Part shown: in pieces, positions 58,448-64,000 of the stretch
Layout of the letters: each line of letters starts with the position of its first letter
How positions within the stretch are numbered: the stretch's first letter is position 1
Assembly (NCBI RefSeq): GCF_051628905.1
Contig: NZ_CP157575.1
Span: forward strand, 2,604,001-2,668,000
From: Asaia sp037151935
GTDB taxonomy: Bacteria; Pseudomonadota; Alphaproteobacteria; Acetobacterales; Acetobacteraceae
Direction: 5' to 3'
Length of the DNA: 64,000 bases
Translations under genes and position numbers: made by a program
The notes under the pieces: model-generated
What the model was told of the DNA's origin: nothing
The model's input: the letters and a program-made list of their open reading frames with translations, nothing else
Databases searched by the model: none

Positions 58448-59170
58448 GTGTCACTCAGGCTTTCGAGGGTTACCCTTTTTTCTTTTATTACCGCCAGTGC
58501 GGCCACTTTCCCGGCTTTTAGCGCGACCTTGTCTGCCGGGTATGAGCCAACCGTCTCTGCCCGTGTGGGCACGCTCGGCATCGGGCCAGAGGTGAGCCTG
58601 CGCATTCCGAACTCGCATTGGGGATTTCGGGGAAACATCAATTTTTTCACCTATAATGATTCCTCGATTTATCATCATAGGTTCTCCGATAGTAACCCGA
58701 CCACCGGATATGATCTGGACGCGAATTTCGGCGGATCTTTCAGATTTTTCAATGGTGGACTGACCACCGATTTCTACCCTCTGGGAACAGGATTCCGGGT
58801 TTCGCTCGGCGTGTACGGCGTTGGTAATCGCGTTACGGCCAATGCAACACCCCGTGGGGATGCGCGTATCGGGCGTAGCATTTACAGCGTGCAGGATGCG
58901 GGGCGCGTTGCTCTGAAAATACTGCCCAATCAGGTAGCTCCCTATGTTGGCGTCGGCTATGCCGGCCGCATTGTGAGTAACATCGTGTTTTCTGTCGATG
59001 CGGGTATTCTTGCCGAGGGTGACCCTCGTGTCTCAATGACGACCGAAGGGCCGGCTGCCGCCTTGCCCTCTTTCACGCAGAACGTCGAAAAAGAGCGGCG
59101 GCGCCTTGCACATGAAGTCAATGTGCCTGTCTATCCGGTACTCGAACTGGGCCTTGGCTATCGCTTCTAA
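58448..59170 (+). CDS. outer-membrane beta-barrel protein
   Basis: 240 residues from a GTG at 58448 with AAGG about 10 bases upstream. The signal peptide is MSLRLSRVTLFSFITASAA..., cleaved near FSA. The mature part alternates polar and hydrophobic residues in strands (SLRIPNSHWGFRGNINFF, GFRVSLGVYGVGNRV, VAPYVGVGYAGRIV) and ends LELGLGYRF with a C-terminal Phe, the sorting signal for BamA. It resembles small 8-strand barrels; no specific family is certain. Confidence 0.75.
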   Translation: MSLRLSRVTLFSFITASAATFPAFSATLSAGYEPTVSARVGTLGIGPEVSLRIPNSHWGFRGNINFFTYNDSSIYHHRFSDSNPTTGYDLDANFGGSFRFFNGGLTTDFYPLGTGFRVSLGVYGVGNRVTANATPRGDARIGRSIYSVQDAGRVALKILPNQVAPYVGVGYAGRIVSNIVFSVDAGILAEGDPRVSMTTEGPAAALPSFTQNVEKERRRLAHEVNVPVYPVLELGLGYRF

Positions 59171-59186
59171 CCGATCAACCGGCCTC

Positions 59187-59223
59187 CATTACGCGCTTTT
59201 TCCAAGACGTCGAGCGCGTAATG
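59187..59223. terminator. bidirectional terminator between convergent genes
   Basis: CATTACGCGC (59187-59196) pairs perfectly with GCGCGTAATG (59214-59223), and TTTTT sits in the loop side. Placed between the barrel gene and the ABC permease. Confidence 0.65.
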
Positions 59224-59261
59224 TGGTGAAAATTTCCGGTAGAGGATAGAGAAACGCTCCG

Positions 59262-60539
59262 TTACGCCCGGCGCTGATTATAGACATCAACACAAACGGC
59301 CCCCAGCAGGACGAGTCCTTTCAGCACCTGCTGATAGTCGATGCCGATGCCCAGAATGGACATGCCGTTATTCATCAGCCCCATGATCAGCGCGCCGATC
59401 ACCGCCCCACCGACGCGCCCGACGCCGCCATAAGCGGAAGCCCCGCCGATAAAGCAGGCGGCGATCACGTCCAGCTCGAATCCGAGCCCGGCCTTGGGGG
59501 TGGCCGTGTTCAGGCGGGCGGCAAAAATCAGTCCACCGAGGGCCGCCAGCACGCCCATATTCACAAAAGTCAGGAAGGTCAGGCGCTCGGTGCGAATACC
59601 CGAGAGCTTGGCCGCGCGCACATTGCCACCCACGGCATAGATCTGGCGACCGACTGTCGTGCGGCTGGTGACGAAGCTGTAGATGCCGATCAGAAGCGCC
59701 ATAATGATCAGCACATTCGGCAGACCGCGATAGCTGGCGATGAGTGTTGCGAGATAAACGATAATGCCGAACACGGCGATGTTCTTGCCGATGAAAAGCG
59801 GCAGCGGCTCGACCTCGATCTCGCTCCGCTGATAACGCGTCCGGCTGCGCAGCGAGGCCGCCACCATGGCAATTGCGACAGCCACGCCCAACAGAAGCGA
59901 GGTCAGGTTGTAATGGCCCAGCCTGGGCAGAAATTCAGGGATGAAGCCCGATGACAGTTTCTGGAAAACCGTCGAGAACGGCCCGAGCGACTGGCCGCCC
60001 AGTAATGCCAGAGCCAGCCCCTTGAACACGAGCATGCCGGCCAGGGTCACGATGAAAGAGGGAATCTTGAAATAGGCGATCCAGTAGCCTTGTGCGGCGC
60101 CAATCAATGCGCCTGTCGCCAGGCAGGTAAGGGTCGTTACCACGAAATTGCAGTGTAACTGGACCATCAGCACTGCAGCCACTGCTCCGGTGAATCCGGC
60201 GACGGAGCCGACAGACAGATCTATATGGCCCGACACGATCACCAGCAGCATGCCGAGCGCCATGACCACGATGTAGCTGTTTTGAAGCACCAGATTGGTC
60301 AGGTTGAGCGGGCGCAGCAATGTCCCGTTCGTCATGATCTCGAAAAACACGCCAATCGCGACCAGCGAGATGAACATGCCATAATCGCGCAGATTATTGC
60401 GTATGAAGCGGCCCATCGCTCCACCGCCGAAATGGCTGCCGCCCGGTATCTGACCGTTTGGGGTGTTGCCGGAAGTCTTGTCTTTATCGGGGGTGGTATA
60501 ACCGCCGGGGGTCAGAACATGTTCGCTCATAGGGGTCAC
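59262..60539 (-). CDS. sugar ABC transporter permease (XylH/MmsB/GguB type)
   Basis: 425 residues from the GTG at 60539, overlapping the ATPase stop by 4 bases (GTGA); an ATG three codons on is possible. After a 40-residue Gly-rich cytoplasmic tail come about 10 helices. MLLVIVSGHIDLSVGSVAGF is the signature of the RbsC/XylH permease family, and TTVGRQIYAVGGNVRAAKLSGI with GFELDVIAACFIGGASAYGGVG follow. The length above 400 and the insert EVEPLPLFIGKN are typical of the XylH/MmsB group rather than RbsC. Confidence 0.9.
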   Translation of the reverse strand: MTPMSEHVLTPGGYTTPDKDKTSGNTPNGQIPGGSHFGGGAMGRFIRNNLRDYGMFISLVAIGVFFEIMTNGTLLRPLNLTNLVLQNSYIVVMALGMLLVIVSGHIDLSVGSVAGFTGAVAAVLMVQLHCNFVVTTLTCLATGALIGAAQGYWIAYFKIPSFIVTLAGMLVFKGLALALLGGQSLGPFSTVFQKLSSGFIPEFLPRLGHYNLTSLLLGVAVAIAMVAASLRSRTRYQRSEIEVEPLPLFIGKNIAVFGIIVYLATLIASYRGLPNVLIIMALLIGIYSFVTSRTTVGRQIYAVGGNVRAAKLSGIRTERLTFLTFVNMGVLAALGGLIFAARLNTATPKAGLGFELDVIAACFIGGASAYGGVGRVGGAVIGALIMGLMNNGMSILGIGIDYQQVLKGLVLLGAVCVDVYNQRRA

Positions 60540-62119
60540 ACTCCCATGGCGAGGTTTGTCGCCTCGCTGGGTATGGAGGAAATGGGAAGGGAAGCGCTTG
60601 TGCTGTGGATAATCGCGCGCATGATCTTTTCCTGCGTCGCGTCCTCGCGAGAGAACTCGCCCACGAAACGCCCTTCGTTCATGACGCAGATACGATCGCA
60701 GATACCGAGGAGTTCGGGCATTTCGGAAGAGATCACCACGCAGCCACGGCCGCTATCGGCCATTTGCTGGATCAGGGCGTAGATCTCGTATTTCGCCCCC
60801 ACATCGATCCCGCGTGTCGGTTCATCGAGAATAAGCACATCGGGATTGGTGAAAAGCCATTTCGACAGCACGACTTTCTGTTGATTGCCGCCAGAAAGCT
60901 TGCCCGCCATCTGTTGCACGTTTGGCGAGCGGATACGCATCTTGTCGCGATAATCCTGAGCGATACGCAATTCGGCAATTTCATCGATCACGCCGTTTTT
61001 CGCGATGCCGCGCAGTTCGGCGAGCGATATGTTGTGACGAATCTCGTTATTCAGATGCAGCCCAAGCTCCTTTCGGTCTTCGGTAACATAGGCGAGCCCC
61101 GCATCGATGGCGCGGCTGACGGTCGAGACATCGACAGGTTTGCCGCGCATGGTCACACGCCCGCTGATGCGTGTGCCGTAGGAGCGGCCGAACAGGCTCA
61201 TGGCGAATTCTGTGCGCCCAGCGCCCATCAGCCCGGCAATGCCGACGATCTCACCCGCGCTGACGTGAAAATCGACATTGCGAATGACCTGCCTGTCGGG
61301 GTGAAGCGGATGCCAGGCCGACCAGTCCTCCACCGCCATCAGCGTCTCTCCGATCTGTGGTGTGTGGGAGGGATAGCGATGTTCGAGGTCGCGGTTGACC
61401 ATCAGGCGGATGATCTCGTCCTCATCTGCCGGGCCGCTGCGGCAATCGATCGTGCCGACGCTGCGCCCGTCGCGCAGCACGGTGATGCGATCTGCAACGC
61501 GTGAGATCTCGTTGAGCTTGTGAGAGATCAGGATCGAAGAAAGCCCTTCCGCCTTGAAGGCCAGAAGAAGGTCGAGCAGGGCCGCGCTGTCGCGCTCATT
61601 GAGGCTGGCTGTCGGTTCGTCGAGAATAAGCAGACGGACCTTTTTCGAAAGCGCCTTGGCAATTTCCACCAGTTGCTGCTTGGCGACGCCGAGATGGGTG
61701 ACCAGAGTCTCCGGGTCTTCGGTCAGACCTACCTGACTCATCAGGTCGCGGGCGCGAATTCTGGCCGCATCGCGGTCGATTACACCCCAGCGACCGGGTG
61801 GATGAGTGATGAAAATGTTTTCCTGCACCGAGAGCAGCGGGATCAGCGCCAGCTCCTGATGGATGATAATAATGCCCAGCGCTTCCGAGCTGTTGATATC
61901 GGCAAAGCGGCGTTCTTCACTGTCGAAAACGATTTTGCCGTCAAAACTCCCGGCGGGGTAGACCCCGCTCAGGATTTTCATGAGCGTGGATTTACCTGCG
62001 CCGTTCTCGCCGCAAAGCGCGTGGATTTCGCCCGGCTCTACAGAGAAACTGACATCGCTCAATGCTGTAACGGGGCCGAACCGTTTCGCGATGTTTTGCA
62101 TTTCAAGGATCGGGTTCAT
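60536..62119 (-). CDS. sugar ABC transporter ATPase with two nucleotide-binding domains (XylG/MmsA/GguA type)
   Basis: 527 residues with two fused ATPase domains. The first has Walker A GENGAGKST and Walker B LLILDEPTASL. The second has a degenerate Walker A GLMGAGRTE, a good signature LSGGNQQKV and Walker B LILDEPTRGID. This asymmetry is normal in the CUT2 sugar importers. It energises uptake with the permease encoded immediately downstream. Confidence 0.93.
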   Translation of the reverse strand: MNPILEMQNIAKRFGPVTALSDVSFSVEPGEIHALCGENGAGKSTLMKILSGVYPAGSFDGKIVFDSEERRFADINSSEALGIIIIHQELALIPLLSVQENIFITHPPGRWGVIDRDAARIRARDLMSQVGLTEDPETLVTHLGVAKQQLVEIAKALSKKVRLLILDEPTASLNERDSAALLDLLLAFKAEGLSSILISHKLNEISRVADRITVLRDGRSVGTIDCRSGPADEDEIIRLMVNRDLEHRYPSHTPQIGETLMAVEDWSAWHPLHPDRQVIRNVDFHVSAGEIVGIAGLMGAGRTEFAMSLFGRSYGTRISGRVTMRGKPVDVSTVSRAIDAGLAYVTEDRKELGLHLNNEIRHNISLAELRGIAKNGVIDEIAELRIAQDYRDKMRIRSPNVQQMAGKLSGGNQQKVVLSKWLFTNPDVLILDEPTRGIDVGAKYEIYALIQQMADSGRGCVVISSEMPELLGICDRICVMNEGRFVGEFSREDATQEKIMRAIIHSTSASLPISSIPSEATNLAMGV

Positions 62120-62123
62120 GGCG

Positions 62124-63203
62124 CTACTCGAGCTGGCTTGCGGTGTAATAGCCGCTATCGATCAGGGTCGGGCGGATATTGGCCTTGGTGACCACAACTG
62201 GCGTCAGCAGATAGGCCGGGACGATTTTCACGCCGTTATTGTATGATTTGGTGTCGTTCACCGGGACGGTCTTGCCTGCCAGCATGGCATCGACCATGTC
62301 TGCCGTTACCGATGCCAGTCTGCGCGTATCCTTGAAAATGGACGAATACTGGTCGCCTGCCATGATCGATTTGACCGAAGGAATTTCGCAGTCCTGGCCG
62401 CTCACATAGGCCATTTTCGTATCGCCGCTGCCATAGCCGACGCCTTTGAGCGACGAGATGATGCCGATCGAAATGCCGTCATAGGGTGAGAGAACGGCAT
62501 CGAGATGGCGATCGGTGTAATAGGCGCTCAGCAGGTTATCCATGCGTGCCTGGGCGGTCGACCCGTCCCAGCGCAGGGTGGATACCTTCTCCATGGTCTT
62601 CTGACCGGAAGGGATCACCAGCTTGCCACTGTCGAGATAGGGCTTGAGCACGGACATGGCGCCGTTGAAGAAGAAATAGGCGTTGTTGTCGTCAGGTGAG
62701 CCACCGAAAAGCTCGATATTGAACGGCCCCTTTGCCTCTGGCAGGCCAAGGGCCTTGGTCAGGGAACTGGCCTGAAGCACGCCCACCTGGAAGTTGTCGA
62801 ACGTGGCGTAATTGCTGACGTCTGGCGAGTTGCGAATGAGGCGATCATAGGCCACGACCTTGACCCCGCGCTGCGCCGCCTTGTGCAAGGTGTCCGACAG
62901 CGTCGTCCCATCGATTGCCGCGATGACCAGCACCTTGTCGCCTTTGGCAACCATGTTCTCGACCTGGGAGACCTGATTAGGAATATCGTCATCTGCATAT
63001 TGAAGATCGGTACGATAGCCTCTCGATTGGAGGGTTTTGACGATGTTGTTGCCATCCGCAATCCAGCGGGCGGAAGATTTGGTAGGCATGGCGATGCCCA
63101 CGACGGGTTTATCCTGTGCCGTCGCCCTGTCGGGCGTTACGAGACCGAAAAGACAGGTCGTGGCCAGGAAAGCGGAGACGAGGCCAGTACGGATTTTGGT
63201 CAT
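62124..63203 (-). CDS. sugar-binding periplasmic protein (ChvE-like)
   Basis: 359 residues. A signal peptide (residues 1-29, cleavage after ATA) is followed by the type I periplasmic binding fold. VVGIAMPTKSSARWIADGNNI, LVIAAIDGTTL, VVAYDRLI and AYVSGQDCEIPSVKSIMAGDQYSSIFKDTR match ChvE/XylF. ChvE-GguAB importers take up several aldoses (xylose, arabinose, glucose, galactose). The gene is first in a binding protein-ATPase-permease operon. The exact sugar is not fixed by sequence. Confidence 0.92.
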   Translation of the reverse strand: MTKIRTGLVSAFLATTCLFGLVTPDRATAQDKPVVGIAMPTKSSARWIADGNNIVKTLQSRGYRTDLQYADDDIPNQVSQVENMVAKGDKVLVIAAIDGTTLSDTLHKAAQRGVKVVAYDRLIRNSPDVSNYATFDNFQVGVLQASSLTKALGLPEAKGPFNIELFGGSPDDNNAYFFFNGAMSVLKPYLDSGKLVIPSGQKTMEKVSTLRWDGSTAQARMDNLLSAYYTDRHLDAVLSPYDGISIGIISSLKGVGYGSGDTKMAYVSGQDCEIPSVKSIMAGDQYSSIFKDTRRLASVTADMVDAMLAGKTVPVNDTKSYNNGVKIVPAYLLTPVVVTKANIRPTLIDSGYYTASQLE

Positions 63204-63270
63204 GGCGCGAAATGTCCAGGAAATGGCCCTTCACATTCTTGCTGTACTGCGAAGGGCAAATAGGGGATTT

Positions 63271-63308
63271 TCGTCATGCTCGACCGGTCCGATCCGGCAT
63301 CATGACGA
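63271..63308. repeat. 8-bp inverted repeat upstream of the sugar transporter operon
   Basis: TCGTCATG (63271-63278) and CATGACGA (63301-63308), spaced by 22 bases, 68 bases before the binding-protein start. Possible operator. The rest of 63204-63636 holds an AT-rich patch with TATAAT at 63425-63430 and no gene. Confidence 0.4.
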
Positions 63309-63636
63309 ACAGAGAACGAGCCGGATGAAGATTTTCATCGGCGGGTAAACAGCTATTGTCCCTCCAGGGCGTCTTGTGAGGTCTCGCGGTGCATGGGCCG
63401 CTCACGAATCGTCACATGTTATGATATAATCATATCATTTAGATGTTACAAATAACGAATGTAGACGATCTCGAAAACGTGATTGATGGCATGTTTTCTG
63501 ATGAGCGACAGCACCGAGCAGCGCGGGACCTGGCGTCGTTATTGACGTAGCTTTACCCCGAGAAACGGCCTTGGTTTCGCAAACCGACTCGTCACTATTG
63601 CTGTCTTAGCAATGCTCTATACGTTTGAGGCACCAC

Positions 63637-63846
63637 ATGCCGGACGCTCTGCCACCTGCCCCACATGCAGAATTCCCCTTGTTCGGCGCGATGTTCGATC
63701 AGATGAATCTCGTTCAGCCTTCGGGTGTTGCGCCTCATAAGCGCGTCATGGCCGCATTTAGTGCCTGGCTGGTTGATAACGTTCTTTCACATTACAAACA
63801 CCGGCCAGGGGCTCTGCATTATTGCGGATGGCTATATTGCGTTTGA
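63637..63846 (+). CDS. 69-residue hypothetical protein
   Basis: The ATG at 63637 has GAGG 6 bases upstream. It opens MPDALPPAPHAEFPLFGAMF, with a helical middle (HKRVMAAFSAWLVDNVLSHY) and a Cys/Trp-rich end (HYCGWLYCV). Not recognised. It could be a small real gene or the broken start of a longer one. Confidence 0.4.
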   Translation: MPDALPPAPHAEFPLFGAMFDQMNLVQPSGVAPHKRVMAAFSAWLVDNVLSHYKHRPGALHYCGWLYCV

Positions 63847-63856
63847 CCGGCCGGCT

Positions 63857-64000
63857 TTACTGTTCCTTGCCATTGCCGGCATTGGGGCGCGGGCTAAAAA
63901 TCACCGCGAGACAGGTCTCAACGGCCATCAGGGCGTGGCGGTCGACAAACAGGCCGAGCAAGGGCCAGTGACGACGCAAGGCGAGGCGAAGAGGGCTCAT
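63857..64000 (-). CDS. C-terminal 47 codons of a minus-strand gene cut by the window edge
   Basis: The frame is open from the window end to TAA at 63857. It reads SPLRLALRRHWPLLGLFVDR, then HALMAVETCLAVIFSPRP and a polar tail. An ATG occupies the last three bases but the gene may start further on. Too short to assign. Confidence 0.4.
   Translation of the reverse strand: MSPLRLALRRHWPLLGLFVDRHALMAVETCLAVIFSPRPNAGNGKEQ

Noticed and set aside
58210..58521. 103-codon plus frame before the barrel gene
   Set aside because: No start site and it overlaps the signal-peptide region of the barrel protein in another frame.

Overview
The window comes from an acetic acid bacterium (Acetobacteraceae, Alphaproteobacteria). 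The 16S gene, the rrn order 16S-tRNA-Ile-tRNA-Ala-23S-5S-tRNA-fMet, the separate F0 ATP synthase operon with b and b' subunits, and a GTTC-N7-GTTC LexA box all fit. The genus cannot be fixed by eye, but the 16S resembles the Asaia/Kozakia/Gluconobacter group. Most of the window is ordinary GC-rich chromosome. One mobile island is inserted at the end of the rrn operon.

Layout. 1-8.3 kb: an alpha/beta hydrolase, a ClC chloride channel with CBS domains, the F0 operon atpI-atpB-atpE-atpF'-atpF, then a polyprenyl-phosphate glycosyltransferase and an ArnT-like GT. 8.3-12.5 kb: DUF2721 protein, an exported creatininase-like protein, a secreted YVTN beta-propeller and FMN-dependent L-lactate dehydrogenase. 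12.5-16.8 kb: an aldoxime-nitrile module (SphA/MetA-type outer-membrane protein, AraC regulator, nitrilase, aldoxime dehydratase). 16.9-26.4 kb: nitroreductase, apt, a stand-alone receiver, a Bcr/CflA exporter, a VTT protein, a TonB-dependent receptor, YbaK, a DMT exporter, CsbD and a LysE gene broken by one stop codon. 26.4-32.4 kb: the rrn operon.

32.36-45.16 kb: an integrative and mobilizable element of about 12.8 kb. It is inserted in the 3' end of the initiator tRNA gene and bounded by an 18-bp direct repeat. It encodes a large serine recombinase, a RepA-like helicase, a Dam-like adenine methyltransferase, a DUF3987 protein, a MOBQ-type relaxase with a nested mobB-like gene, and a recognisable oriT. 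Between the replication and mobilization modules sits an overlapping two-gene cargo: a large helical-repeat protein with an N-terminal Cys cluster, and a protein ending in a RecB-like PD-(D/E)XK nuclease domain (D...ExK...QxxxY). I recognise neither; together they are the best candidate here for an undescribed, probably defensive, system.

45.2-64 kb: soluble transhydrogenase, a DUF421 protein, the LexA-controlled imuA-imuB-(86-aa ORF)-dnaE2 mutagenesis cassette, a divergent qorB/HxlR pair, an exported cyclophilin, a fatty acid desaturase, an outer-membrane barrel protein, a ChvE-MmsA-MmsB type sugar ABC transporter, and a few unassigned small ORFs. All calls come from reading the sequence; no database search was run.
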